64,000 nucleotides of DNA, taken from assembly GCA_030549775.1 (NCBI GenBank), contig CM060177.1, positions 68,129,638-68,193,637 of the forward strand, given 5' to 3'. Positions 12,921 to 24,919 of the stretch are shown here, piece by piece (position 1 is the stretch's first letter; every line of letters starts with the position of its first letter). The position numbers were made by a program, and so were the translations under genes. The notes under the pieces were generated by a model, which was given only the letters and a program-made list of their open reading frames with translations, was not told the DNA's origin and did no database searches. This DNA is from Tamarix chinensis (lineage: Eukaryota; Streptophyta; Magnoliopsida; Caryophyllales; Tamaricaceae).

Positions 12921-13632
12921 AATCCCGATTAATTCTGCATAAATTTATGAAATTGACGGTTCCGACATGAAATTAGATACATTTAAAATCATATTGTATA
13001 ATCAATTTATCCAAAATCGCCAAATTGGGCAGATCCGAAAAATTTGGGCATAACTCGGCCAAAAATCTAATTTTCCAAAATTCCAACATAACCATACAAT
13101 TAACCTATCAAAATCATTCTTACAACACATATATACATAATCAAACAATCAATTTAGCTTTTCATAAGCTAATTCATACCCAATTAATCAAATTGATATT
13201 AGGGTTTTCAAAAATTTATACCAAACGAAACCAACACAAATCGGGACAAAGGAAGGCCGGAGAAGCTTCATCGGAGGCCGAGGGTGGCTCGTCGGTGGTC
13301 AACGAGGCTCGCCGGAGCCGGACAGCGGCAGCGCGACCTGCATGGTTGCTGTTGTTGTGCGCTGTTGTTGCTGGTTGCTACTACTGCTGCGGCTGCTGGT
13401 TGCGGCAGCTTTCGGTGGTTGGGCTAGCTACGTTGCTGGTGGCGGTCATGGCCGACGGTGGCTGGCGAGGCAGAGCAGGGAGGAGCTGGGGAGAAGGAGG
13501 TGGATGGAGCTACGATTGGCTCAGGTGCTGAGAGCATGGCACCGACGGGAAGAAGAGAATAGAAGGGAGAGGAAAGAAAAGGAAAAGAAGAGGGGGTCGG
13601 GAAGCACCGGTCGGGTTGGGTTCGTTTTTTTT

Positions 13633-13640
13633 TATAAATA
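13633..13640 (+). promoter_or_regulatory. Candidate LTR TATA box of A1
   Basis: TATAAATA lies at the 3' edge of the GC-rich block, 851 bp before the element end. A3 and A5 have TATTTATAGG at comparable positions, as expected of a U3/R boundary in an LTR. There is no transcript evidence. Confidence 0.35.
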
Positions 13641-14489
13641 CTCGAATAAAATAAAATACTAAATGTTTAAAATTATTATTAGAAGATTTTATCAAAAATT
13701 CATTAAACGAAAATTATTTCGTAAGGTTCCGAAATGTTAAAACTAATAAAGAACTACATAAAGAATTTCATAAACATTTTCGAAAGAATTTACCAACGAA
13801 CGAAAATTTTATATTATTTACGAAAATACATTATAAGACCTCGAAAAATTATTTAAAATTATAGAATAAAATATTTAATTCAAATTTGAATAAACCGAGA
13901 CTAATTTAAATAATTTCCGAAATCGGTTTTCCGTAAATCAAAAAGCGTAAAACAAAGGAAAATTAATTTTGGAAAGAAATTTATAAATAATTTTCAAAAA
14001 ACCTTTTTAATTTAAAAATTCCCGAAAATATTAACGATTACCGAAAACTAATAAATTTAAAGTTAGAAATATTTTCTACGGATAAAATTATTAAAATAAA
14101 TTTAACTATTTAAACAGAAATTCCATAATTTAAATAATATATTTCGTTAATAAAATATAACTCCAAATTAAAGTCGTAATCACACGATGAAGTTATAATA
14201 AAAAAAATCTAAAATATTAAAAATCAAAACACGAGAAAGAATGGGAATACATATTTTTAACCGAAAATCAAAATCATAAGAATATAATAAAATCATGGTC
14301 GTGAATGAATTTATCTAGAATGGTTCGCAACTACAATGATTAATTAAATTCAAATATGAATTCAAAACCGTTGATAAATCCATAAAACGAATCGAAATTA
14401 AAATAATTAATTATTTACATCAAATTACGCTAATCAAATCATTAAACTTAATAAATTTGGATTTCAAAAATACGGGGTATTGCACAGAT

Positions 14490-15175
14490 ACATTGGGGAT
14501 AATGTATTGTTATCTCATTAGCTTGTTCACTTGTACAAAAGGAAATATGCTTCACCAAGATGTATGCTCAAGGTGGATATAAGAAAGGCTTATGATTCAG
14601 TCAATTGGAAATTTTTGGAGAATATTCTGTTGGGCCTGCATTTCCCTATCCATATAATCAGACTGATTATGGCTTGTGTCTCTAATGTTGATTATTCTCT
14701 ATGCATTAACAATAATATATTGGCTCCTTTTAAGGGGAAAAAAGGCTTAAGGCAGGGAGACCCTTTATCCCCCTATCTTTTTGTGATTATCATGGAGTAT
14801 TTCAGCAGGATGTTGCAAACTCTTTGGATGATTGAAGGATTCCATGGGTATCCCAAATGTAAGAGGTTGAAGATTATCAATCGAGCTTTGGCAGATGATA
14901 TTCTTCTTTTCTACAGGGCTGATTTAACATCTATAAATGCTATCAAATCCATGTTCCAAGATTTTGTTGCTGCCTTAGGTTTATTTATTAATCCAAAAAA
15001 AAGTTCTATCTATTTTGGTGGAGTTTCCCAGGATGTGAAAGTGTCCATTTTATCTCGCTACAATTTCAGGAAGGAAGTTTACCTTTTAAGTATTTGTGGG
15101 GTTCCTTTGGATGTATCTAAATTAAAAATAGCATATATGCAGTCCTTGGTGCAAAAAATCACAAATAAACTATAG
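14490..15175 (+). pseudogene. LINE reverse transcriptase, catalytic part, degraded
   Basis: The translation carries the RT palm: KVDIRKAYDSVNW (first catalytic Asp), GLRQGDPLSPYLF and the ADD box at 14891-14899, where canonical plant LINEs have FADD and this copy has LADD. One in-frame stop lies just after the A1 junction (about 14518), before the RT frame resumes at 14531. The frame ends at 15175 and restarts at about 15180 in a different frame. The enzyme would copy its own RNA at a nicked target; this copy cannot encode a whole protein. Confidence 0.9.
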
Positions 15176-15179
15176 CATT

Positions 15180-16208
15180 GGGAAAATAGATTACTTTCAT
15201 ATGCTGGCAAGGTTGCAATTGTTGAAATCAGTGATTTTTGGTATCACCATGTATTGGAGTCAATTGTTCTTTCTCCCCAAAAAATTACTACTAAAGGTGA
15301 TTAGCCTATGTAGAGTGTTTCTATGGAAAGGAAAGGCTTCCTCGAGTAAAAGATCTCTTGTGGCTTGGAAGATGGTGTGTTTGCCTAAAAATGGAGGGTT
15401 GGGTACTATTGATTTGTTTGCTTGGAATATAACAGCAATTGGGAAGCATTTGTGGAACATATGTAAGGATAAAAATTCATTATGGATAAAATGGATCCAC
15501 ACTTTCTTCATTAAAGATCAGAATGTGGCTGATTTTAGGCTTCCTTGTATAGCCTCTTGGATTCTGCAAAATATCCTTGGTTTAAGGCCAAAGTTACTCC
15601 CAGTTTTCCAACTTCTTCAGATAGAGGGAAATTATAGCATTTCAGTAGTTTATGATATGATTGGAATTAAAGCTCCTAAAGTGTGCTGGTGGAAGGCAAT
15701 TTGGACAAGCCCAGCTGCTCCAAAACAAAAATTTATTTCCTGGCTGGTTACTCACTCAATGCTACCCACAAAGGACTTGTTAGCTAAATTTTTTCCTTCT
15801 ATAAGCCTGTAGTGTTGTTCTTGTCCTCAACAGGAAAGTATAAGCCATCTTCTATTCCATTGCCAAGGTCTACAGCAGCTTTGGGATGCCATTAGGAAGG
15901 TTTTCAGAGAAAGAAGAAGACATGAATCATGACAGTCTTTGTTGAAAGTCATTTCTTATTCTCAAAATAGAGGGGTTGTTAAGACACATTACAGGGCTGT
16001 TTTCTATGCTATTAATATCTATGAGGTGTGTAAAGCTAGAAATGCATGTATTTTCACAAATTTAAGATGGGACCTGAAAAGGATAGCTTCTCAAATTTCT
16101 CTAATTATGTCATCTATATGTAATAACTCTGCACACAGTGCAAAATTTAGAGGTTTTTTAGGTCAAGTAGAACAATTCTATAGCCTTGGATGTAAATTTT
16201 CTCCATGA
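15180..16208 (+). pseudogene. LINE ORF2 C-terminal region (zf-RVT-like), degraded
   Basis: Words typical of the post-RT region of plant LINEs include SYAGKVAIV-like at the start, LPKKLLLKVISLCRVFLWKG and GLGTIDLFAWN. The zf-RVT segment then reads VCWWKAIWTSPAAPKQK and, beyond a stop at 15810, CCSCPQQESISHLLFHC, whose Cys/His pattern is the zinc-binding part. A second stop near 15930 precedes the last frame to 16208. Confidence 0.85.
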
Positions 16209-16240
16209 TATAATATTTGCTTTCATTTAATAAAAAATAG

Positions 16241-16542
16241 GTTAGTTGTGGTCTTTGGAATATTTTGGAATTTTGGGATATTTCAAAATAATAATAATAT
16301 TTAAATAAAATAATATTTAATTTCCTTTTTAGGCTAATTTAGGATTTTTGAAAGATTTTTCCTAAATTCCATTTTAATTAGCAAAACACCCTAATTTTTA
16401 CTAATTAAAATATTTATTATTTTCTTCTTAATTTTCCCTAATTAATTCCCTTTTATTTTAATAAAATAATTTATTTAATTAATTTTTCAATTAAATATTT
16501 ATTTGGCAATAATATCTAAAATTACGGTTTTTGGGTATTTCA
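16241..16542 (+). mobile_element. Family-A 3' tail fragment
   Basis: AT-rich sequence with GGCTAATTTAGGATTTTTG and TTAGCAAAACACCCTAA, closely matching the tail of A3 at 31090-31160, and ending TTTTTGGGTATTTCA. The body of this copy is absent. It may be the remaining tail of the copy that starts at 6920, with the LINE and a deletion between; that link is inference. Confidence 0.65.
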
Positions 16543-17039
16543 CCTACCCATTCTCTTCCATTGCCGCCCTTCTTGCCGCCATGCACCACCATCTTCGCTA
16601 TAGCCACCACTTCCCCTACCTTCTAAAAAACCCACCAAAGCCTCCTCTACCTCTCTCTACCTTCCTTTCTCCCTGCCTCCCTCTCCTTCACCCTTCCTCC
16701 TCCTCCACCACCTTCAACCACCACAACAACAGCCACCTGCGCCGTCTCTTTTGCTGCACCACCACCACCATCATTCCAACCCTCTCAACCCAGAGCATCC
16801 ACCACCATCACAACCACCATCTCACTCCCCCTCTTCTAAACTAGAGTTCCACTTCTCCAACTTCCCTTCCTCCTCCACTGACACCGCCACCGCCACCGCC
16901 GCCACCGCCACCACCACGTAGTCACCACTACCCCTAGGTTGTGCCCTAGCCTCCCTAACCTTTAAATATAATTTATGTAATTGTTAATTATTTTATTAGT
17001 GTTAATATCATCATTATTATTATCATCATCATGATGATG

Positions 17040-17101
<62 letters not shown>

Positions 17102-17703
17102 TATTGTCATTATTATTATTATTAACCTTGGCCCTATTATTATTAATGTGGTTATTATTATGATTATTTGAACCCTTATTATTATTATTATTAAGATTAA
17201 AACTATTATTAATATTATTAATATTATCATTATCGTTATTATTATTACCTATATCACTAGTATTACTACTACTACTACTATTATCATTATCATCCTTATT
17301 ATCATTGTTGTCACTATTTTAGCATTACTAATACTAGTATTATTATTATGATTCGGGTTATTATTAGTATTACCACTATTATTATTATTATTATTATGAA
17401 AGCTATTATCTTTAGTAATATAAATATTACTAATAAAACATTAACATGCACGAATATAACTACCAAGACCTATTTTGACTAATAATAGTATGATTAGCTA
17501 CATTAAGAATAATACCCTTTCTTTTACTTATAAAACTACTATTATTATTATTAACCCTAATACTAGGCTATGATAAGAGTAAAGTAGGAAATAATGATAA
17601 TTTTGGTTAGATGGAAGTTAACCCTTAGTATTTCCCTCTTATAGGTGAATCAAGTCAAAACTCTGAGGAGGCGTAGGAGCGTACTCCAAGCCCAGTGTCA
17701 TAT
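16543..17703 (-). mobile_element. Reverse family-A copy, part 1 (interrupted by A2)
   Basis: On the minus strand this holds the mid-part of the GC-rich block (pyrimidine- and CCACC-rich on plus, 16543-16960), then a long ATT/ATC array (about 17000-17400), then the segment containing GAGGCGTAGGAGCG. That last word pairs, in reverse, with ACGCCTCCTTAGGG of A3 at about 28975. At 17703 it is cut by A2 within GTGTCAT|AC; the sequence resumes in register at 22730. Confidence 0.75.
17000..17400. repeat. ATT/ATC trinucleotide array
   Basis: Imperfect runs of ATT and ATC, with a pure ATC block at about 17070-17100. It encodes nothing credible; the isoleucine/methionine frame on the minus strand is only the array being translated. 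Confidence 0.9.
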
Positions 17704-17802
17704 TGTAACACCCCCAAAATTCACTACTCAAAAATTTCGTTTCATTAAAAGAAATAGTGGAAGCAAAATATAAAACGGTGAATTTCGGGGATATTACCGC
17801 CA

Positions 17803-17848
17803 CACTTAGTACCAGACCGGTTCACTCATACCGTTTCAGTACTAAGTG
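17803..17848 (+). other. Conserved 5' hairpin of family A (A2 copy)
   Basis: CACTTAGTAC and GTACTAAGTG are perfect inverted repeats around a 26-base loop. The equivalent hairpin is at 7016-7061, 26073-26118, 26453-26498 and 54523-54568, and on the minus strand at 24798-24842. Confidence 0.7.
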
Positions 17849-18439
17849 CTAAGGCTAAAGAACAAAATATCAATTGTTAGAAATTCAAACCATTTTTAAA
17901 TTAGAGTAGCACAAGTAAACATTTTATAAGAATAGATTCCACCAATGGTGGTTACTAGAACAAGGAATACATTTAAACGAGAAAGTAAAGGTAAAAGGGA
18001 GAACCCTAAAAGTCTAGATAATCTTTATGCTCTTTTCCGTTGCCCACTTGAATAGTACTGGAAAAGACCTGTAAGGGATGCTGCCCATTGAATAGGCAAG
18101 GGCCCCACGAAGGGAACCTTTCAGTACTATGGTACTAAGTAACCCTTTAAAATGCACTTAAAAGTAGGCACGCAATGTAACACATGATATACTACTGTAT
18201 CCATACATAATTACAAGTGTACACATGATATTCAGATCCATACATTCACACATCCAACAAGTCAATTAGATATTAATGGGGTATACGTAACATTCACTTT
18301 CGTATGTCTGCATACTTAACAAGTCAACCAAATATTAATAGGCCATAATGAATAGTCGATACTCTTAGAGCCTTAAGGCCATTAGTCCATCATTAATCAA
18401 TCGTCTCGGATTATAAATGTCCATGTGAGTGCGGGAACC

Positions 18440-18790
18440 CCACTATTATAGCCGCCAAAACGGTCATGCAGGGAAAAATGCTACTAGCCACTATTATTCG
18501 CCGGTGGACTGGTCATGTAGGGCAAAACGCTCCTGGCCACTATTATTCACCGGTGGACCGGTCTAGCCCCGACTCACAAGGTGTTCCACTGTAATTAATT
18601 AGTGTCTAGTCTTATCATTTTTACGCTTGGTTTGTTAAGCACGAAATCCCCCACTATTATAGCTGGTGGAACGCTCATGCAGGACAAACTGCACCTGGCC
18701 ACTATTATTCTTTGGAGGACCGATCATGCAGGGCACCCCAACCCTGGCAAATATTATTCGCTGATGGATCGGTATGGGTCCGGCTCAACA
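18440..18790 (+). repeat. CACTATTAT/CCGGTGG array of A2
   Basis: Six or so units of CCACTATTAT followed by AGCCG or TCGCCGGTGG and ACCGG variants, spaced by words such as CATGCAGGGCAAAACGC. It is split in two groups by GTTAAGCACGAAATCCCC, as in A1. Confidence 0.85.
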
Positions 18791-19684
18791 TCTTCCTCTT
18801 TAAGTGATTAGTGTCTTATCATATCTTATTCGAAAGTATTTCACCCTTGACATGCATGGCTAACTATATCCATACTTATCCTCCCGGGAGGGACCGTCCC
18901 ATATCTTGAGACTTTTGCACCTCCTAACTCGCCCTGACATCCTTCCCTTAATCCACTTTCTCACACTAAAAGCCCAAATCCTAAGTGTGTGGGTCAAGGC
19001 CTACCACCGTATACCCCAAGGTCAACTCACCACCTTACCCTAGGGCTTTCTCCGGAAACCCTAATTTGGGCCTATGTGGCCCATCCTCACACCACCCAAA
19101 CTATTTAACACCCCACACGTTACGACCCTTAGATTCAACTCTCACTTCATACCCCACTTATTCTCATTTATTTTTATTTTCTTTTTCCACCTTCTCACAT
19201 TAGGGTTTCTCCTAAACCCTAGTTCCTCCTATGCAACGCTAGTTTCTCCCACTCTTTCATTTTACTTATGCCCCCTCTCTTTTTCACCACTCAAGGATCA
19301 TGGATTATTTAGGTCATTCTTTCCTACGTTAGCCAACTTACTTCCCCTTGGTTATCTTATTCTCCCATTTTTCTTTTTTATGCCTTTCACCCCATATCCT
19401 ATTATTAAACATCGTAGCATGCATGTCCTAAAGGTTCACATCATATGATATCGTTCACACAACATATATAATCATCATTCACATACCATAAGGAAGTTAC
19501 ATGAGCATACATTCAAGTTGTGCTATAATGATTAATCATTAAGCATAAAGTACACAATATGGTATAATGCATAGTACACATGACACGTAACCCACACATA
19601 GTTGGTCTTAGCCACATTCCTACTCGGTTTAGGTTACCGAGCCATCTCCCACACACTTATTAGGCAACTAATCACCCTTCATAA

Positions 19685-20510
19685 TTCTTACACTTAATGT
19701 ATTTCCCATTTGGTTGGTTAGATTACCAATTTGCCCATTTCATTTATCATAATTAACAATTGTCCTTTAGTTGGTCAAATTATCAAATTACCCTTTAGTT
19801 TTTTAAATTACCAAATTACCCTTCTTTATTATCATAATTACCAAGTTACTCCTTTCCAATTTCTACTTTACCCCTTTTATTTATAAAATTACCATTTTTC
19901 CCTTTTACTTTTAGATTCACCATTTACCCTCTTAACTTCCAAAATTTACCATAGCACCCTTTATTAAAAAATTTAACATTTTCCCCTTTATTTATAAAAT
20001 TACCATTTTACCCTTTAATTGCAAAATCACCATTTTGACCTTTAATTGTGAAATTACTATTTTTTCCTTTAATTACAAAATCACTAATTTACCCTTTCTT
20101 CACAAAATTACCATTTTGTCCCTTTACTTTTGAAATTACCGTTTTGTCCTTGAATTATAAGATTACCATTTTGCCCTTTAATTACAAAATTGCCATTACC
20201 TTTAATTATGGAATTACCATTTTGCCCTTGAATTATAACATTACCATTTTATCCTTTAATTCCAAAATTACCCTTTTACCCTTTAATTACAAAATTACCA
20301 TTTTACTCTTTTCTCCCAAAATTACCATAATACTCATTTACTTATAAAATTAACATTTTGCCATTTACATATAAAATTACCATATTGCCCCTTTACTTAT
20401 AAAATTACCATTTTGCCATAAAATTACCATTTTACCCTTTTACTTAGAAAATTTATCATTTTACCCTCTTCTTCCAAAATTACCATCTTGTCCCCTTATT
20501 ACACCATTTT
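19685..20510 (+). repeat. AAATTACCATTTTACCC array of A2
   Basis: About 30-35 imperfect units of AAATTACCATTTTRCCC plus a T-rich word, with a period of roughly 22-27 bp. It is strand-asymmetric, with C only in the ACC and CCC words. Equivalent arrays lie at 24935-25790 and 32790-34200. Confidence 0.85.
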
Positions 20511-23500
20511 TATTAGATTAACATTACTACACGGAATAATAATATTAATACTCCCTTAACAATATCCAACTCCACCAACTATTATATTTTAATATAATAC
20601 TTATTAGCACCCACACATATTAGGCCACATTCTTATACAAGAAATATTACTCAAATGCCCCTAGGGCTCACAATAATATTATTCAAGTATAAATGGTCAT
20701 AATAACATAATATAACATGGATAAGTACTTTCACACTTTCATTAATAATCAAGTTCTTCCCTTAGACAATATTTACACACATAGCACATAAAAGAGCATA
20801 CTTTCCTTTTTATTAAACAATACAAGCAAACATATAAATTATACTAACAACCATATATCAAACATAATAACATATTAAAAATCCTAATGTGCAAACATAC
20901 GTTTATCCATGCGTTTAAGTGGGGTTTAACGATTACCTTATATCCCACAAAAATCGAATCTTACCGGTATCCCCGTTAAAGATTCAAGCTTTAAATAGCA
21001 AAATCAATACCTAAAAATAATACCAATAATTATTATATTAGAAATAAGAGAATAAAAGCATAAGACCTTATAAAATTTACTTAATGAAATGATTCACTTA
21101 AATATTATTTTACCTTAAAATTTATAACCAAAATAAACCAAGAATGCAGCATGAGCTACATGCAAAAATAAATAGAGGAAGGCTCGAAGGGGGGGTGAAA
21201 GCAAGGGATAATGGCTATTTTCAGGTTGAGGTCTTTAGGCTAGAAAAGAGGGCGGGTGGGGGAGGATTGGAGGCAAGGGAATGGTGCAAGAGTGAAGAGG
21301 GGGTGTAGGTGGTGCTCGAGGGTAGGTTGTTGGTGGCCAAGGGTGGCGGAGGCAGTGGTGGCAAGGCGGCTAAGATGGCTGCTGAGGTGGACCGAGTTGA
21401 GAAGGAAGAAAAAGAGAGGGGAAAATGGAGGGTTAAGGGGTCTTGTTTCAGCCAAACAATGTATGGGGATGGTAGAGGAGGTTGTAGGGTGTGGATTGGT
21501 GGTTTGGGTTGCAGTAGAGGTGGACGGACGGCAGCCGACGATGGGGTTACAGGTGGGCTGCCGATAAAGGAGAAAAATGAGGAGGAAAAGAAGAGGGGGA
21601 GAAAGGATCAACTGTAGGGGCTCGAGGGTGGCTTGGGTGGTCTTGTGGTGGTGTAGGGCTGAGGTATAGGGTGGTAGTGGGTGGTGTAGGGGCTTGGTGA
21701 GGCGGTTGGAGTGGCGGAGGGTAGCGATGTGCAAAAATAGGGGTGGAAATGGAAGGAGAAGAAACTGAGAGAAGGAGGTCGGGGAAGGAGAAGAAGGCTA
21801 AAAAATATGGGGTATGAAGGGCTGGTGAGGATAAGAAAAAGAAGAGGGAGGATAGGGGTGTAGCTGGTCGGCCGGTGGCAGCGTGTAGGGTGGTAGGGTG
21901 GCAGGGAGGGGAGACATAGAGGGAAAAAAACAGGGTCGTGAGGGTTGGTTTGCAGGGCTGGCCAAGTCCAAGAATGGGAAGAAAATGACAGGAGAGAGGG
22001 TTGTAGTGGTGGCAGGTGGTGGCAGCGAGGGGTTGCAGGTGTCTCAGTGGTCGAGCATGGAGTTCGGAGTGGCAATCTGGGTGATGAAGACTGGTTGAGG
22101 AGCGTTGAATGGAGTGTAGAGGAAGAAGAAGGAAAAGGGAAGGGGGAGGTGTAGTAGGCCGGCGTAGGGGAAAGAAAAAAAGAAGAGTTGGATCAGCCCA
22201 GGGAGGAGGAGAAAGGAAAGAAAGAAATGAGGAGGGAAGCTGGGTTGTGACGCTGTGTCGGGGAAGGTGAAGATGGGTCGGAGGCCCAATCGTGCGGGGG
22301 AGAAGGGAGGCAGGCCTAGCCTGGCGAGTGGCCCGAAGGAAAAAAGAAAAAGAAAAGAAAGAAGAAAAAGGAGAAGGAAAAGAAAAGGAAAATGGGAAAA
22401 TAAGGGGAAATACTTTAATTTAATTTAGAAAATAATAAAATGTAATATTTTTGATAAATTATTTAATTTAATAATTTAATTCAATATAATTTAATATATT
22501 GGTTCAAAAAAGATAATTTTAGTAAAATATTAGTTTGGAAAATTATTTACATAAAAATAATATGATAAAATAACAAAATATTTATTTTTAATTCATTAAA
22601 TACTCCTATCCACATTTATACACTCAAAAATTCCTAAAATAATTAGACTAAATAATTTTAAAAGCTAATTTATTTCAAATAAAAGTTATTTATTAAATTA
22701 TAGGTTTTCTAAAATTTTGGGGGATTACACATACTAGGTAAGGATGTAGTTAAGGCCAATTATGTGTATTATGTGCCTTGTATGCGATGTGATATGTTAT
22801 GTTGTATGCCTTATATTATTATGGCTGCTTACTTATAGCACAATATGGAGTTAAGGTATGTTTATGTAACTTCCTTATGGCATATGTAAAACAATGTGTA
22901 TGTTGTGCTTGTGGTATTATGTGATGTGACCCTCTAATATATGCATGTTAGGATGGTTTAATGATATGGTATGGGGTGAAAGGTTGAAACGGAAAAGGGG
23001 GAAACCATTTGACAAAAGGGAAATGAGAATGACCTAATTATCTCATAACCCATGAGGGGACAAATAAAAGGAAAATATGAACAAAATAAGAGAGTGAGAT
23101 AAATCTTGCATAGGGAAGTCTAGGGTTCGCATGGAATGAGTGGTGTTTGTATGGCGGTGATCCTTACGTAAAAAAAGTTGCCTTTTGGGGTTTGGTATAA
23201 AGGGTGTAAGAAATGTAAAGGAAGAGTTATTGGGGTGATTGGAGTCCATGGGTGAAAAATAGTACGTAGGTTTGGTATAAGGCTGTATAGGGAGCTTGGT
23301 TAAGGTTTGGGACGAAAACTCTAAAAGGAGGAGATTGTGAAAAGGAAAAATATTGGAGAGGAGTGGAATATGGGGGAAGAGTGGAAAGATATCACATGGA
23401 GCGTAAGTGTGGGTGCCATGTGGAAGAGGGGATGATAGGTGAGTAATGGAGAGATGAAATATGAGGAAAGAGAGGTGTTAGGGTTTGGGGTGGCTAACTA

Positions 23501-23939
23501 GGGTTTTATGGTAGCATGTGTAAAATGGGAAGTAAGGTGAAATGTTTGGGGTTGAACCTCAGTGAGAGGATGAGTTGGGGATAAAGGAGTATGAGTTGTG
23601 TGTGTTAGAGAAATGATGGCCCATATAGGGTAAATTAGGGTTTTAGGGAAACCCTAGAGGGTGATAGTGAGTTATCCTTAGATGGTATAAGGAAGTGGGC
23701 CTCTACCTACACCCTTAGGAGTTGGGTATTCATGGTAAGTAAGGAAAAGAGGGAAAGAATATTTTGATGTGTTGGGAAGCACAGAAGTCCCAAGATATAG
23801 GACGGGTCCCTCTCAAGGGAATATGAGTAGACGGATTGTGTAAACGAGTAGTCCAAAGGACATGCATGTCAATGGTGGAAATATTTATCGAATAAGATAC
23901 TAATCATTTAAAGAGAATTATTACTAAGTCAGGCCCAGA

Positions 23940-24260
23940 CCGGTCCAATAGTGAATAATAGTGGTCAAGAGCTAGGGGTGCCTTGGAGACTGGTCCATCG
24001 GTGAATAATAGTGGCTAGGAGCATTCTGTCCTATAGATTTTCGGTCCATCAGCTATAATAGTGGGAGGTCCTGTAAAAGATACTATCTACTTATAGTGAA
24101 ACACTATGAAAGTTGAGGCCGGACCGAACCACTGATGAATAATAGTGGTCGGGTGCCTTGTGCCCTAGAGACCGCTCCCCCGGTGAATAATAGTGGTCAG
24201 GTGTGTTCTACCCTCAGTGTTTTTCTAGTCCACAGGGTATAATAGTGGGGCTCCCGTACT
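23940..24260 (-). repeat. Reversed CACTATTAT array
   Basis: ATAATAGTGG occurs six times, each preceded by GGTGA or GTGA and near CCGGTCC-type words. It is the reverse complement of the arrays in A1-A5. Confidence 0.85.
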
Positions 24261-24797
24261 CTCATAGATCGATAATAAGCATGGTGTGAAATGAGTATAT
24301 TGGGCAGATATCTAATGAATATGTTTAACCGGATTGTAACATGACCTCTACTATCTACATTATGCCTTTCTATGAAAGGCCTTAGCTACATGGTTACCTT
24401 ACTCAGTACGTAGTGTATTGACCACCTGTTTCATGAGTGTTGCTCATTCCAACGAGCAGAGGGCCCTATTAAGTTTGTGCAGGTAGGAGACACCATCTTT
24501 GATACTTATGATACTTAAGAGGCATCGGGCGGGGCTGAGAGTTGATCTTTAGACTTGGCATGGGGACTCGGGATTGACGTTGGCCAAACTGTCTTTTACC
24601 TTAGTTTACTTATGTATCATTTTATTTCGATTTCATTTTATCGTACTGTATCTTTTATCCCTTGTGGAAACTTTGATTACATACTTTATTAGGTTGTATA
24701 ACTTTGAACACACAATCTTATTTTCATGTTATGAATATTTCAGTTTTATCTCTATTTTAAGTTGTTTAATGTTCTTATGAAATTTATCCTTAGCCTT

Positions 24798-24842
24798 GTA
24801 GTTAGTACGAGACTGGCTGGAGGCCAGGCTTGTACTGATTAC
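24798..24842 (-). other. Conserved 5' hairpin, reverse copy (20-bp stem)
   Basis: Arms 24798-24817 and 24823-24842 are complementary at 16 of 20 positions around a 5-base loop; three of the four mismatches would be G-U pairs in RNA on one strand. The primary sequence differs from A2, yet the stem is longer, which suggests the structure itself is kept. Confidence 0.65.
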
Positions 24843-24919
24843 GGTGGTAGCACCCCCATGCTTGTGTTTATTTTGAATTAAATAAAAAAATTTCAACTGT
24901 AATTTTTGGGGGTATTACA

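Larger units (their letters stand above)
10230..14484 (+). mobile_element. Family-A element A1 (4,255 bp, TSD CAGAT)
   Basis: It begins TCTAACACTCCC, a one-base change from the TG start of its relatives, and ends GGGGTATTGCA. A perfect 5-bp duplication, CAGAT, flanks it (10225-10229 and 14485-14489), and removing the insert restores the LINE reading frame. The 5' hairpin found in other copies is deleted here. A CACTATTAT array is at 11145-11480. The middle carries about six degenerate 150-bp units, each with TTAGGGTTTT (12127, 12289, 12449, 12601, 12748, about 12900). A GC-rich block is at 13250-13600, TATAAATA at 13633-13640, and an AT-rich tail follows. No coding capacity is seen. Confidence 0.9.
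14485..16240 (+). mobile_element. L1-type LINE, 3' segment
   Basis: This continues the LINE in frame after the second CAGAT copy. It holds the catalytic half of the reverse transcriptase and the C-terminal zf-RVT-like region, with scattered stops. The end is taken where the coherent frame stops (about 16208) plus a short AT-rich tail with TTTAATAAAAAATAGG; no clear poly(A) tract or target duplication is visible, so the 3' border is approximate. Confidence 0.85.
17704..22729 (+). mobile_element. Family-A element A2 (5,026 bp, TSD CATAT/CATAC)
   Basis: It starts TGTAACACCCCC and ends GGGGGATTACA, flanked by CATAT (17699-17703) and CATAC (22730-22734), one mismatch in five. It is inserted in a reverse family-A copy, whose sequence rejoins cleanly when A2 is removed. 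Order: 5' hairpin 17803-17848 (perfect 10-bp arms CACTTAGTAC/GTACTAAGTG), palindrome CAGTACTATGGTACTA at 18122, CACTATTAT array 18440-18790, AACCCTAA-like DNA 19030-19230, ACCATTTTACCC array 19685-20510, GC-rich block 21180-22330, purine run to 22410, AT-rich tail. It is non-coding. Confidence 0.88.
22730..24919 (-). mobile_element. Reverse family-A copy, part 2 (5' end)
   Basis: This resumes the minus-strand copy cut by A2. Moving right (towards its 5' end) it has degenerate TTAGGGTTT DNA (23460-23650), a reversed CACTATTAT array (23940-24260), the reversed TACTCAGTACG palindrome at about 24400, ACGAGCAGAGGGCCC at about 24455, and the hairpin at 24798-24842. It ends GGGGGTATTACA at 24919, which is TGTAATACCCCC on the minus strand. 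It is non-coding. Confidence 0.8.

Noticed and set aside
20048..20347. 99-codon frame KITILPFNY-type repeats
   Set aside because: It is a translation of the ACCATTTTACCC array.
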